A DNA stretch of 64,000 bases from Pyxicephalus adspersus (taxonomy: Eukaryota; Chordata; Amphibia; Anura; Pyxicephalidae), in NCBI RefSeq assembly GCF_032062135.1, contig NC_092863.1:12389889-12453888 (forward strand), read 5' to 3'. The translations under genes and the position numbers were made by a program. The notes below the pieces were generated by a model that saw only the letters and a program-made list of their open reading frames with translations, did no database searches and was not told the DNA's origin. Below, piece by piece: positions 21,445-35,345 of the stretch (position 1 is the stretch's first letter; the number at the start of each line of letters is the position of its first letter).

Positions 21445-23990
21445 TTGGCTGGCCTGGGGATGCTGATAGAGTGTAAGACCATGGTTCTATGGCATCCAAC
21501 GCCCCACCTAGAATAAGCAGATAATATATCCTGCATATATGGTGTATGTGTGGAACATCCATATTTAGGCCTAGTAGTTACTTCTTATATCCACTTCCTG
21601 GTGGTTGCCAGTAACTCTCACTGTTTTTACCACTAGTCTGTCTTACCCTTAAAGCAGTGTTCAGAAACTTTAATAAAGTGGAACTAAATCAAGTACCTGC
21701 TTCTTTATCGTCATAGGAATGAATGGATAGGCCCTTAAAATATTTATTGTTCCTGTATACACCCTAGTAAGGGGTTACTTAATGTTTTGTACCCCTTGAT
21801 TTATACATGTTTACTTCCTATTTTTGTATAACAACTCCTCATACTTTTATGTTATTCATTTTACTATCACAGGACATTTGTTTAAGGATATTTTCATGTT
21901 GATAATGTTTCTCTATGTATCCACTCCTCTTCCTATTAGGCTATTATTCTGATTATAATATATTCCAGTTATATTTGGTGATTTGTAGAGCTTTTGATTG
22001 GAAATGATATCCTAATCTAATTAGAAATCTTATAAAAGTTTGGATGGCAAAGTCCATACTCCTATATCTGATGGCTTTGAAGCAGGATTTGATTGAAACA
22101 ATAATTGAAATCCTTTTACAAAATGATTTGTTGTGAAAACTGCCATCATCTTGTATTTATAAAGACTGACATTGTCATTCAAGATATTTTCACTGTGAAG
22201 TTGTAAGGTATTAATAATATAGCTGAACTCCTGGCAAAGTGCTCGAATTTACAGGTGGAATTAAAAAAGAATGATGTTTACCTGCCAAAATTGCATTTAT
22301 GTCCACTCATTCTAAATGTTACACAGATCTGCCATGCAGCACTGCTCTAGTTAAGTAATATCCACAAGTTTTGTACCTTCCCCAAAGTTGTGACTGGACA
22401 GTGAAAGGAGAAAAGTACACTACAGAGCTTATGTTGATCCTTGCTTTGTACTATAAACATGTTCTATATCAACATATGGACAATGTAGCAATGATGGCTC
22501 CGTGTTCTGCTTCTTCTATTCTCGTGTCTGCAAGATGCTGAGTTAGTTTAAAGTTCTTTCATGAAAAAAATTACATGTCATCATTATTTATGTCTTTTAT
22601 ATTTGCGTGGATTTCAGCTTTAACCCAAGGCCAAAGGCACTCTCATTTATAAAAAGTTGTCAAAAGTAAAGGGGAAGGATAACAATCAAACAATCAAAAT
22701 CAATGTGAAAATGTCACATGAATTTTAGTTTGGATATGATTACTTTATTTACTATAAGTACTACTATGTGATACAAAAAGGCCTACTTTTTACCATAAGC
22801 ATAAAGATGAGAAAATTAACACAGGTTGGAGGCATATGCTTTGATTCCCATGTTTGTAGAAAAATGTATAGGTTTTAAGGCAAAATAACAAATAACGATA
22901 AAAAACGATAAAAAAAAAGAAGATTCTTTTTTCAGCCAGATCTTCTGCAGCGTTGTACTAGGTCCACTTTTGTACTGAAATTGCTTACATGCTGGTTTTG
23001 CTGCACAATGTGAGCTTCTAGAAGTGTGCACCAGAAACTAATATTGGATAGGGTACATCTCATTTCCTGGCCGGTAAACCACTGTCATCTAGCCTTTTCC
23101 TGGTCAGCTTGACTGTCCTTGGTTAACCACGCTTATTCCTTGACTTTTAGTTCTTTCAATCACAGAAACTCAGTGTTAAATGTGGGCATTACAAATGGTG
23201 ATAGTGCAGCCTGCTTAGGGACACCCACTACTTCAGACTGACATCCACCTTTTCAAATAATAAAAATATTTGCATAATTCCTTCTAAGAGTCAGCACACT
23301 GCTTGCATCAGCGCTAAGGGCTCTTGTGAGGAATACAGAGACATGCACTGTGATGTTTTCAATAGGCAATGTACCCCTCCCACCATCTATGATCTGCCTG
23401 TATTGCATAGAGGGAAACCCAGACCCAATGAATACTGGGTCTAAAAAAGGACATCAATATTTTATTTATTTTGCATTTTTTGCATGTTGATAACAGGGAA
23501 AGAATGGACCAGTGAAAGTAAAATTCTAACAAAATTAAACTACTTCTTAGTGTGGTTCTCTTACACAGGCATACTTATCGTATCTAACACCTATCCAAAT
23601 CAGTACAGGGATTTTTTTTATGTCTATGTCCTGATGTAAAAATTTTCCCTAAATTCCTTTTTCTAAAGACACAACAGAAAGTGAGAGAAAGTTTCTCCAT
23701 AATAAGCAGAAATTATGGAAAAGCATCTTTGTGTTTTTGTTGAAAAAATAAATGCACAAAAAGGGCTTTAAATAAAAAGTAAGAACCACCTGCAAATCCT
23801 GCTGATTTAAGCACTTTTATTGTTAGGTCTAGGTATGGTGACCATGAACATTTTTGGAAATGTATCTACTTGTTTTCTGAATCTTACTGTGGGTTTAATA
23901 CCACAGAGAGAAAACCTTTTTTGCTGGGTGAATAATATCTCCAGGCTGCTCTGGGAAACTCAGGTCTTTGGTCTCTGGCCCATTTCAAGA
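21445..23990. other. intergenic, nothing recognised
   Basis: No gene, no clear repeat edges. Open frames here are short, without motifs or splice context. Confidence 0.35.
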
Positions 23991-24000
23991 AGTTGTAAAG

Positions 24001-24403
24001 CAGGGGTGTCAAACTCTGGCCCGGGGGCCAAATCTGGCCCGCAACATCCTTTTTTTGGCCCCCAAAGGGTCCTTTTTTTGGCCTCTTAATATGAATTGTA
24101 GCTGGCCCGCAGCTGCATTGAAAAAGTGCCGCTACTACAATTCCCAGCATCACTCGCGTCTATAGACCAGTGGGCTCTCTGCCTTTGCGTGGTCCCACAT
24201 TGCACTGTTTTATACACGCAGGAAATTGTAGTAACGGTACTATTTCTCTAATTTAGGCTTGTTCCAGATTGAATGTTAAGCAAAACCTCTTTGTTTCCAT
24301 ATGAAAAGGTTTTATAACCAATGAGAAGGAAAAACTTCCTCAATTTAGACTTTGTCTAAGTTTTTAATGTTGGCCCTCTGTGTATTTAAGTTTGACACTC
24401 TTG
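24001..24403 (+). mobile_element. nonautonomous hAT-type element
   Basis: Terminal inverted repeats caggggtgtcaaact at the left and agtttgacactcttg at the right. The flanks ttgtaaag (23993-24000) and ttctaaag (24404-24411) are an 8-bp target duplication with one mismatch. 403 bp, no transposase. The 'ggtgtcaaact..ctggccc' start is typical of widespread vertebrate hAT MITEs. The open frames across it are not genes. Confidence 0.8.
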
Positions 24404-24978
24404 TTCTAAAGTCTTCTGGGGATAGGAGGAAGCAGCAGAGTTTAATACCAATTTATTTTCGACTCAGAAGATTAAATCTAGAAGCAAGCAAGCAATTTAA
24501 AAGTTAAACATCAGGCAAATAGCAAAATATGCACATAAAATACCTAAAAGTGAGCAGTTGTACTGCCAAATGATCCTTTTTCTATCCAGTCCTTATCACC
24601 ATTTGTAGAGTACAGGTCTCCACAGACAGGACTGCTGCACAGTCCTGTCTGTGGAAACCTGATTGTTCCTTGCCACAGTTAACACCCAACAGGTCTTTGT
24701 CCTCCACCTACCTATGAATAGACAGTGAAAACAGAATCTGTACCTGTATGAGCAGTCTCATCCTATTAGCCACTTTCCTGTAGCACTTGAACACTGCAGC
24801 ACAACTGATTGTTTTCTTGTTCTGCTTCTGAAGACTTGTACTAAACCTTGCTTTGCATGCAATAGGAATGAGTTTTTGGAATGAGTGGGATTGTAGGGAT
24901 TTTGCTTATTATTCTTATGAAGCCATTCATTTTTAGGATCATGATTTATTGGGATGATCCATCAAAATAGACTGTAAA

Positions 24979-25879
24979 AGCAAAGCGGCCCAAATTAACT
25001 GAGGTATCCTGATAATATATCAAGCATTTCAAGAGAAACTAATGTTTAAGGCGGATCAAATTTTGAAATGGGAGACTGAGTTGGGTAAATCATTTACAGA
25101 TGAATGGATGTGAGCTATTTCCTTTGCCTTTAAATACACCAGAAGTGCCACTCATTGGGAATCCTATTTTAAACTATTATTACGGTGGTATAAAACACCA
25201 TATATAGTGGCGAGGTACAATTTCATCGCAATTTTGCAGGAAGTTGTGTGGACACTTTGAGCCATGTATTTTGAAGCTGTAAGAGTATTTAAAGTGTTTG
25301 GTCCGAGATTATTAAACTGTTAGATTAATTGACTGGATTAATTGTCAGAACCGAACCTCTCTTTGGCTTTACTCAATCTATGGATTGAACATTTTGAAAC
25401 AGAATACAGGCCTATTGTTCCCCATTGTTTATGTGCAACTAGCCAGGCTATATCCAGATACTGGAGACACATGGAAGTTCCAAATCTCTCGGGTATGATG
25501 TATAAATTTTATTTACAGGTGCAATATGAAAAAATGTTTGCTTACAACTCAGATCAAGCGGTAAAATTTCATGCATACTCATCATCTTGGTTTGCGCATT
25601 CAAAATGTACTGTTTAAGTGTAACATTTTGTTTTTTCTCTGTCCGCCAAGCGGGGAATATATAAAGCAAATTTGCTGAACATTAATATTCTGACACCTTG
25701 GTAATTTATTTGTTTTTTTTCTTTATTGTCCTATTTTTTTGTTGGTATTCTATGTATATGTAATTTGTCCCTTCCATTGTTATGGATGTTTTTTGTTTGA
25801 TCTACTATTCTGTTTTTTTTTATATATGGAAAACTTTTCAATAAAAATTATAATAGATATAGACTATAAAAATTATCAG
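24979..25879 (+). mobile_element. 5'-truncated Tx1/L1-like LINE with 15-bp TSD
   Basis: Flanked by identical 15-mers aaaatagactgtaaa at 24964-24978 and 25880-25894. In-frame pieces interrupted by stops read FKADQILKWETELGKSF, then LLLRWYKTPYIVARY, the C-terminal part of LINE ORF2. The tail holds an AATAAA signal in an A/T-rich 3' end near 25840. It is a dead, 5'-truncated insertion, and its ORF is broken by several stops. Confidence 0.75.
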
Positions 25880-25894
25880 AAAATAGACTGTAAA

Positions 25895-28800
25895 GGTAGA
25901 TGTGACAAATCAGAAGTCTGAGACATCATAGTCCCCCAACTAGAGGGAGTAGCGACAAATGACGTTGCTGTTAAATACTGTAAACTACTGTGGTGACCAG
26001 TACAGCCGGTGATCAGGTAAAGAGCCAGTATAGTGGCCACTAGTATAAGATTCTTACTAGCCATTTGATTGCTAGGATGCAAGGTATATTCATCAATAGA
26101 TGCTGTTTTATTTGCTAAAAGAAGTAAATATTTATCTTGGTTGGGAAATACACAATACATACAAAATATCAAATATGATATTTTATTTCTATTCAATTTT
26201 CAGTTTTAAGGCAGCCAGGGATCATACCTTCCACCAAAGGCAAAGTTTTAAAATGCTGGACACCAACTCTATCTTTTAGATGACGTATTGGCTACTTGGC
26301 TGGATAAGATTTCCGAAGCCCTACATTTGACCTTGCATGAACTGATCAGTTGTGATATTAACATTCTTAACAGCATACTAGAATAAAACTCTTAGGGACG
26401 TACCCATTACTGGCCACTGTAATGCGAAAACATATCTGACCGTACTAGCAACCAATAAGTTATTTGATCTGTGCAATATCTCCCAGAGGTCAAGTTCTAG
26501 AAAAAAATAAAGCTTGTGCTTTGGTCTAAGAGGATCAGATCGCTACGAGAGAACACAAAATAAAGGATGAAATGATTGAACAACAAATCATTTAACAATT
26601 TATAAATGATAATACATATTATAAAAAATAGTCATTCAAAAAATTCTGAGGCTCCGAGGAAGGGAGAATGTCACTGAAAACGTATGGTCTTGCTGGTGGC
26701 TTGTTTTTTTCGGTGGCTGCTATTTTATTTCAAGAATTTTAGATTGTACCACCTTTTGTGAGTACCAGTTTTATTGTAATTTGAAAAAAAATTGTGGCCC
26801 ATTTCATAAGGATTTTGGTGATGCCCATAAAAAACAACCAGAGTAAATGTTAAAAGAAAGGAATATGATTTGCTGCTGTGGGAATGGACGTTGTTAGACA
26901 GTTTGGGCCATTTCAAACTTATGATTGACTGCAGGATTCTACCGCAGGTAAAACCATCCTTCCAACTACTCCAATTGAACTGAATAGAAGTGGTCGGGAA
27001 CCATTTTGTGCATGCGATTGCTGCAGCTTTGATTTCAGTGGGTCAAAGGGCAGTTTCTGAAATAAACAATTTGCTTTGGATTGCACAGTTGCCTTTGCAC
27101 CTCTGGAGGAAGAACAGCATAAAATAAGTTCTAAACTTCCAATTTTAAGTTTGCATGATCTGGTCAGTATAGCATAAAGGTATAGGTAATGACTCATCTG
27201 CATTAATGTGCCTTTCCTGGCCGATCACCCAGTATTCCCAGCTTCCCTTATATGTGCTGGGGTGAATAATCCCCTCTTTGTGCGGGTTTACGTCATCAGG
27301 GCACAGCCAATCTAGATGACCAAATACGTCTGTAGTTGGAAGAAGAGAAGAAAGATGGCATTGCTCTATGCTGTAACAAGGATTGGTGCAGATTTAGTTC
27401 CCCTGTAAATATGAAAGGGTCAATGTGCTCTGACTAAATTTTTAAAATAACACCAAAAAAGACGTAAAAAATATTCCCAAAAAAGAAGGGCTCTTAAGGC
27501 AATCCAACTGTTACAGACAATTACCCCTGTTTGGCAAACGTCCTGTCCCTTACTGGTTGTCATGATGTTTGTTTATAATGACTAAGCCAAAGCACGCTTA
27601 GAAATGAAGACATACTGAAGCTATATTTATAGGAGAAATCTTAGAAAAGTTCCAATTATAGATGGGTCTAAGTGCAACTATTTCAATATGGACAAAACCC
27701 AATGGGCTGCATAATATTTTATTTCATAATGCTTTCTTCATACTGATCGCCGATTTTAATTTGTTTGATGAATTTAGATTTTTGGCTTAACTTTTTTGAC
27801 AGAAAATCAAATCAGTGTAGTCAAAATAAAATGTATTTGTAGATAATCATAGAATGAAGTGTGTTAGAAGAAGTTTGTGGTGGGAACAAGCCCACTATAA
27901 AAGTCCAGTAAAGTAAAAGGAACCTCCATTAGTCATTTAAATTTTCTAAGCATTGTGCATCATCAAAAAAGAATAAAATATATATTTTAATTTTTTTTTA
28001 TTTCTAGTTACACCTCACTGGCCCTTTACAGCCTCCTTGCACCCAGCTTATGTCACCTCAGCAATAGTTTAGGACTATGTCTGCCTATTGTGTTCTAGTG
28101 GGCACTATTGGAGGTCCCTGTGATATAGTAGGAATACAAGAGAAAGGGTCACAGGATTATCACCCTATAACAGGCAGTGTCTGAAGAAAAACTTTTTATT
28201 TTAGTCTCTTTTCAATAACTAACAAGTAGCCCTCGCAGCCAATAATGTGACAGGCTGACATATTGAAGAGAAACATGAGCACATCTAGCAACGAGAGCAA
28301 GCATCAGACTGATCATGACTGAAATCCAGCACACTGATAGGTTGTGCTGGTCACGTGAAGCTATGCAGCCAATGACAAGCAAACCACGAAGGGGAGAGAA
28401 ATGGCGGTAAGGTTCTGCTCTGCTCATGAGGTGATTGAATGAGTCCCTGGTTATGTGTAAAATAAAGTGTAGATATTAAAATTTCCTTATATATGCACAA
28501 TAGGGCAACACAGTAAGCCAGAAAGAACAGCAGACTGAGCCAGAGCCGTGTCACTAGAGGTTAATTCATAAATAAAGAGTTTTCAGGAGCAGAAATCATC
28601 ATTTTGCTTTAAGGCTCCATTCACACTGCTAAAGTACACTGACACTTGTGTTTACTATGTTGCCTATTTATTTAAATGGCTGCCTAATGCACAAGTTTTA
28701 TTTTAACACAATGCATGGTAGCACATTATTGTGGTGCAGTGCAATAATGCATTAGTGTGCCATTAGAAATAAATATGACTGAAGTGCAGCAGTGTGCTTT

Positions 28801-31780
28801 GTGATAACATGCTATGGATCTACAGTGATAACCCAGCTTAATTTTTCTTTTCTACACAAAATTGGATATGGATAGTTACTTGGCTGGTTGGGTTTGTGCT
28901 TTTAAATGGTTCTGGAGATTTTAGCATAGCTTTAGGGCTCCTGCAGGGTAAAATTGCATGGCTGGTAGGTCCTGGACACACCGCAGACTGCTTTTATACA
29001 CCCAGAAGTGGCAAACTGCACATCCGACAATAAGATTTGCAAGCAGCTGCGGCCACAATGCTTATCTTAGGGAAGCATGCATGCACAAGGCCAAGAGCGG
29101 CAGCCATATGCAAAACATGGTTCCAACCTCTCCCATTCATAGTCCTCACCAGCAGACCTATTGATCTCAGTAAATACATGTTTGTGGATTTCTTCATTAC
29201 ACATAGAACCCGTTATCTGATGAAAATTTCCAAGATTCTTGCATGGCGTGATTCTTGGTGTATGTCTCTGAGCCATTTCCTATCATGTAGTCGTTCCAAT
29301 GTATTGCAACTGCCAGGGTAAGCACATGCAAAAGCGTCAACCTGTGGTACCCTTGCTACTTCTGGGTACCATGCAACTGGGAGCCGCTTTGTTTCCACCA
29401 CAAATCTGAAAGGGTCCTTATATCACACTGACAATTTTGTAGCAAAGTTTATTTGATACTAGGAAAAAAATGAATCCCAGTCAGTGAAAGATCTGTGTTG
29501 CTGCAATACCAAGATATTTGTATCTTAAACACAAAGCAAAAGATTTTGGAGTTAGCCAGTGACAGGATCACTAATATTATTCAATGCAGCTCACAATGAT
29601 CATGATATACAAACCATTTCTAGCTGCTTGGATAAGTAATGTATCCTGCTAAAGAAGCATACCTGTATCTAGACTATAAATCACCAGATAAAAACAAACG
29701 AAAATGTTTCTAGCTGTTTCAATACACTGCTACAAAGTTGCTAATGAAACATGACCTTACCATCAGTCATAGATTAGCAGAGCCATTGTAGAAATGTGGC
29801 AAACTTAATGACTTCACTGAATATTTTCTGTGGATCTTTTTATTCTCCATAGAGCTGAGGACATACGATTGCTTAGATTCCTGGGTATTGTCCTCTAGAA
29901 TTTCTCATCAGGTGCTATGGTATTTATATCAAATGAATAGGAGGAATACTGTTGAGTGATGATGATTTTGAGTATAGTTTAGTAAAAAAAAAAAAAACTG
30001 ACAGGTATAAAGTGTAGGCAATGCATGGTGCACATACCTGCAGAATTCTCTAAATTTCAGCTGCTACAGCCAAACCAAGTTGCACCTCCAACACCAGCAT
30101 GATAGCCTTGTGATATTAGGACTTTAAAGTATTATTTAGATCTAATGAAACCATTGAATAAGCTTCATTTGCCTTTATGTATCACTGATTTATCCCCCTA
30201 CCATTCTGAGTGAATGGCAGCAGACATTATGGTATTACTGACCATGCAACTGGAAAATTGGAAACCTGAAAAAGAAATATAAAGGCCACCATTGATCATT
30301 ACAACATGCTTGTTGTATGGTTTTGATAAATACTTTTGCATCATTTTTTAACCCTGAACCAATATTATCATTAATTTCATCCTTTTTGTCTTTTATTTGC
30401 ACCATACTCATGGTGGTTTTCTTACTTAGAAAACTGTTCCAGCCAGGCAATTAGCATTTTAAGAATACCAGCAATGGCAGCTGACATTCTTTTCACATGA
30501 TGCACTGTAATAAGCTTTTCACATTGTCATCCATGTACCTATTCATTAAAATTGCTGAGTGTCTGATTTCATGTTTGGATCTTGGTAAAGTCTATTTTAA
30601 AATAACCTTCTAGAACGACGAAACAATGGATCGGATGCATCAGCTTTGCCATTAACAAACCAAAGGCTCAAGCTATTTTGTTCTACCCGTGTCTACAACT
30701 GTTTGGTATTTTGCTTAATACAACTGCTGAATTCCTGGCATTAAAGATGTAAAAAAGGGATCTGCCTAGCTGATTGGGTGCTAACTGTCACCACATTTTT
30801 GGGGAAATGTAAATGTGATAAGTTGTTGATCTTCTTTTTTAGACAGATGTCCCTATTAAGATTTTATATAGGCTGGCAAATCTTTATGAAACAAAGACTC
30901 CCAACAGGTGCGGTAGAAAGACCAGGTATCCCTGGACCTAGCAACATAGGACTACAGGTATTGTCACTGTATCTTTACAACTGTATCTATTCAGTTGTGC
31001 TGTCTTGATATATTGGCTGATCTTTACCATAAAATAATTATATTTATCCACCAATTGTCCAAGGAATGGCCATTAGGCCTTCTAAATGCTCATCCAAAAA
31101 AAGACCTCTGTGCATTTTATGAGCTGCCAGAGACAGTTTCAGGGATTAGAGATCCATTGACCCTGCCCTGAAAGAGGTGTAATATCCACTTGTTTACATC
31201 CTCTGCTCTTTTCAGCCACAGCAGGGGCAACAGAGCATGTTAGAAGATCAGTCGGCGTTTCAGAGAGGCACCTGCCTTGTGGCAAATGCCTGCCATTCCA
31301 CAAGACCCTCAGCATAAATCCGCCACAGACAACAGTTGGGAGCTAATTGCTTGTTTCACAGAGTAATTACTTTGCTGCGTGTCACTGGGTGCTGCGGATG
31401 CTCTTGTCTGGTGTTCATAGGGATAATCAGCCCCTGCCTGCCGATGACAGGTGAAAGTCTATTGTAACTGACTTTATGGCTCTGTAGCACTCAATGATGG
31501 ACAGCTTTATTGACTTTTTATAAAGTTGACCTATTACTATCTTTATGCCTTTATTAATAATTTCTAAAAAAAGACAAATTAAATATTATAATATATTTGA
31601 TAATTTAAAAGCAGTTCTTTGTACCTCTAATCAAGCATTGTTACTAAGCTCAAGGAATGCATTTTGAAACAAAATCACCAATCTGATGCAGACAACAGAA
31701 TAATAATTTATTATACCCTTCTTTAGTCACTATTTTCCCTTTTACTGGGATTACAAGTGTATGTTGTACCCAATGGTAGA
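25895..31780. other. intergenic with minor repeats; possible conserved block
   Basis: No gene recognised. Blocks at about 26930-27400, 28600-28800 and 28960-29400 have the look of old dispersed repeats (for example 'ccattcacactgc', 'atgcaactgggagccgcttt'), but their edges cannot be placed. A compositionally distinct unique stretch at about 31195-31460 is noted separately as a possible regulatory element. Confidence 0.35.
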
Positions 31781-31984
31781 TATAGCCAACAGTGTGGCCC
31801 CAGTGCAGAACTACCTTGGGGACCCCTGTCGCTGGGGCCCTTGTGCAGTGGCACACTTTGCACCTCTCAGTGGCACATGTCCACCCCTGATTGGATCTTT
31901 AAACAAAAGGCAGCAGCAGAGTATTGATCAGCGGGCGCATGTGTGGGGGAGCCATATATCACTCGAAGAGCAAGAAACTTCTCC

Positions 31985-32220
31985 TCAGACTGACGCCATG
32001 ATGCCAGAATCCGCCCACTCTCCCATCGCAGGCTTAGGCCCATTTCCCTGAGCCTGCGATGTGTACAGCAGACGTGGTCCCCGGATCTGGTTCATGTGCC
32101 CTCCATAAGCGAGGTCCTTCTCCTGACCCTGCTGGGAGGTGCACCGGCCTGGGCCACGGCCCACCTGTCAGATGGCCGCAGCCCACTAGTGGGACACGGA
32201 GCAAGTGTTGGGGACCCCTG
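31985..32220. mobile_element. partial hAT-like MITE
   Basis: Internal words ccgcccactctcccatcgcagg and ccttctcctgaccctgctggg, and the end gttggggacccctg, match the elements at 33854-34200 and 38648-38964. The left end is unclear: it may be fused to another element that begins near 31780. Confidence 0.5.
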
Positions 32221-32319
32221 TCCTAGCCCATATAAAAAGCCAGGACATTGATGAAGATTTTACCTGATGGCTGAATTTTTACTTAAAAACTGTTGCCCTA
32301 CACAAATCAACCAAACTTT

Positions 32320-32523
32320 GGGTCCGATTTATCAAAACTCCCCAAGACTGGAGAAGATAGGCTATCATGGGAGAACCTGGGTCATCCAACAAACTCGGAA
32401 TTGATTTCTTAAAAATCATTTTAGCTATTTGTTAGCAAATGTTTTCCAGGTTTGCTGGATCACCCAAGTTCACTGATGAAAGTGTATTTTCTTCAGCGTT
32501 GGAGAGCTTTAATAAACCCACTG
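32320..32523. repeat. palindromic MITE, second copy
   Basis: Same family as 10483-10675: starts gggtccgatttatcaaaactcc, contains ccaagactggagaagatag, and ends gagctttaataaaccca. A third, partial copy (32680-32780) ends gctttaataaatcaggccc. Confidence 0.65.
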
Positions 32524-33853
32524 TCCCTGTACCCTGTTAGAATCCTTGTACCCCAGGGGGTTCATTCAGGGTTCAAGGTCCAAAATTCATATGCCCTATG
32601 CACTTTTTTATGGGTTCCATGTGTTTAGGTTTTCAAATTTGTGTACAAAAATTTGTAAATAAAATTTGTGTACATTTTAATCCTGGACCTAATCCATTCC
32701 AGGTTTGCTGTATCACCCTGGATCTCCCATTATAGTCTATCTTTACCAATCTTGGGGAGCTTTAATAAATCAGGCCCATTGTGTCATAAAAGCATATGTC
32801 TGGGCTGATGGTAAAAACTTAGGAGACTGAAAGGGCGCAAATACTATTTAAAAGGAATTAAAACTTCTTTTTTTTTATAATAAACAAAGCTGGCTCAGGG
32901 AAGTCATCCAGCAGGTGGTCTCAGTCATTGCATATTATATGTGTCTAGATACTCTGTTACTAACTGCCCTGTTATTAACTGGGATTTCTGTCTGGAGTAA
33001 GGCTTGTGTTGAGTCTCCTTTTCTTGTCCTCTTAGGATCTTGCTCTGCATATGAGAACCTGTTACTACATGAAGATCGTCCCACATATGTCATATTATCC
33101 TTTGATAACCTTCTTCTACTCAGTAACTATCCAGATCCTCCTCCATACAGAAAAAACTGGGAACAGTTGTGAAACATAGTCATATCTCTTAAACACTGGG
33201 GAAAGATTTATCTTTATCAAATTATTCCTTACCTGTAACCTGCAAGAAAACCACTGATAGCTGCCAGAATAGTAGATCCTAGGCAGTGACGAATATTCAA
33301 ATATCCCCTTCCTTGTAGAATGGATGGGAAAATTAGAATATATTTTATTATTAAACAATAAAGGATAGGTTGGGGCATGACAACCACATGAACAAATTTC
33401 GGCTCAAATGGAAATTGTGGCCATTGTCTAAATTGTCCGCAACAGTTCAGGTCTACATTTCAAAGTGTTCCTTCTCTTGATGATATTTGCTAAACATTTA
33501 CTGTCTTAGAGAGCAAAAGATTGTTATATACTTTACATGAAGACACTGCATCATCTATTGGTGTAAGCCAAGAATAAACTGAGATGATTTTTCCAATGCC
33601 GTTTCAGGTTTATACTTGAGTATACACGTATATTTATGAGTTGCTATTTTAACCACCAATCTGTATTCTTTATAATATAACATTTTGTAATGGCTCAAAG
33701 AAACAGAAACGTACTGATGTGGATTCTTGATTTGTATTGTATTTTAAGTGATAATTTTATTGTAAAAGGTCATAGCAGTATTGGGTCCCACAGCAATCGG
33801 TCATCAAATTGCATAACAGTAATGCATTACAAATGTTCACTCAAACTTTAAAC

Positions 33854-34200
33854 CGGAGGTCCTCAACCTCCAGTCCGCGGCCATCCGGCAGGTGGGCCGC
33901 AAGAGCACGAAGACCAGTAGTGGTACGCGGCTCTGGCCGGTGTACCCCCCAGCGGGGCCACGAGAAGGACCCCACTTGGGGGTGTGCACTAGCCAGAGCC
34001 GCAGACCACATCTCCCGTATGGATCGCAGGCTCAGGTCAGTGAGAGCTTTGTGTCTCTGGTTACAACCCACCCTCTCTTCTATCGCAGGCCCAGACCAGC
34101 GATGGGAGAGTGGGTGGGTTCTGGCCTTATGACGTGGTGCGTGGTCTGAAGTGCATAGATGAGTGCATAGATTCAGTTGTCCATGAGCTGGGGACCACTG
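33854..34200. mobile_element. hAT-like MITE with perfect 8-bp TSD
   Basis: Flanked by identical ctttaaac at 33846-33853 and 34201-34208. The ends are cggaggtcctcaac and gctggggaccactg, imperfect inverted repeats. GC-rich interior, 347 bp, no coding capacity; the open frames across it on both strands are by-products of its GC content. Confidence 0.85.
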
Positions 34201-34434
34201 CTTTAAACAACATATTAGAAGAGATCTGTAACATTTTAAAGATTCCAGTAGTTCTTGCTCATGCAATGTGGTATTTTACCAGCACTGTATTTATTTCATT
34301 TGTGTAGTTATTTAGTATCCATGAATTATTTATTCAAGACAGCAGGAATAGCAGTATTGGGTCTCACAGCAATCAGTCATCAAATTGCACTTTTCCCTTC
34401 GTCTAACTAATGCTAAATACTTTGAGTCTGTTTG

Positions 34435-34690
34435 TTATTCAATGTGTTGTTTCTTATGATTTTTCAACGACTGCACAGTGCATGAACGAGTGATGTACAA
34501 ACGGCACCATTCTGCTCTACGGAGAGCGGAGAACGACGGCGTGGCACCCCGCTCCGCTCTCTCCCCTTCACTTTTACTATGATCATTCATCGTCTGTGGT
34601 TCTGAGCACTGTACACACGCCAGACTCTCGTCTGATATCAGCCCTGGCCTGATTATCAGAAGAGAACCATTGTGTACGTAGCCTAAGGGT
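34435..34690 (-). repeat. dispersed repeat, inverted relative to 58060-58345
   Basis: Words such as tgatatcagccctggcctgat, gagtgatgtacaaacggcac and gtgtacgtagcctaa are reverse-complement counterparts of those at 58060-58345 (ggctacatacacatgtgc, cagggctgatatcagatgag). Same family, opposite orientation. Confidence 0.6.
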
Positions 34691-34989
34691 TCAGTACAAT
34701 CAATAACCATCCAATTAGTATTAGTTTTTGCTCCATCTACTCCACAGGTTCTTCAGGTATTCTGCTGCAGCAGTTTATATTTTACCAAGGCCATCATTAG
34801 AGAAATGTAGAAGTTTCATTACTTGCTATGATGCTAATGCTATGGCTTTGATACCTTTCCAAGTCACTGGCTGAGGGCAAGCATTCTCCCTGACTTTATG
34901 CTTGCTCCAGGTCCATTAATCAAAATGTATTTAAATCAATACATTAGATGGCTGTTTATTGCTATAATGAAACATTATTGAAAGAAAAT

Positions 34990-35345
34990 TTTTAGCAGCC
35001 TTTCTCATCTATTTACCCCTGTGGAACCTTTGACCAGGTCTTTAGGATCCCTTGAACATTAGTTTCAGTCTCAGGGAATTTCTGCTAAATCCAATTGTTT
35101 TGGAGGTCAGTTGGGAAAAAAACCTCTTAAATTGCACTGGAAAGAATGGCCCTTATAGTGGTGGCTAGCGTTACACCTTTACAGACCACTAAAAACCTAA
35201 CTAGAGTAATGTAACTGGTTCTACTAATTGTTGTTTGCCATGGAACTAAACAAGCAAGTCAATCAGTTTGTCACAGTTAAAGGAACCCCTAGAAACCCTT
35301 TAGGCAAGCTTGGGGTCCCACAAAACCCTGGTTGAGAATGGCTGA
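34990..35345. mobile_element. hAT-like MITE related to 8804-9064
   Basis: Starts agcagcctttctcatc and ends accctggttgagaatggct. These ends are imperfect inverted complements, and the right half carries the aaaggaacccctag and ggttgaga words of the 8804-9064 family. About 350 bp. Confidence 0.5.

Noticed and set aside
33809..34307. Overlapping frames of 65-141 codons on both strands
   Set aside because: Entirely within a GC-rich hAT-like element with a perfect TSD; GC content alone makes open frames.
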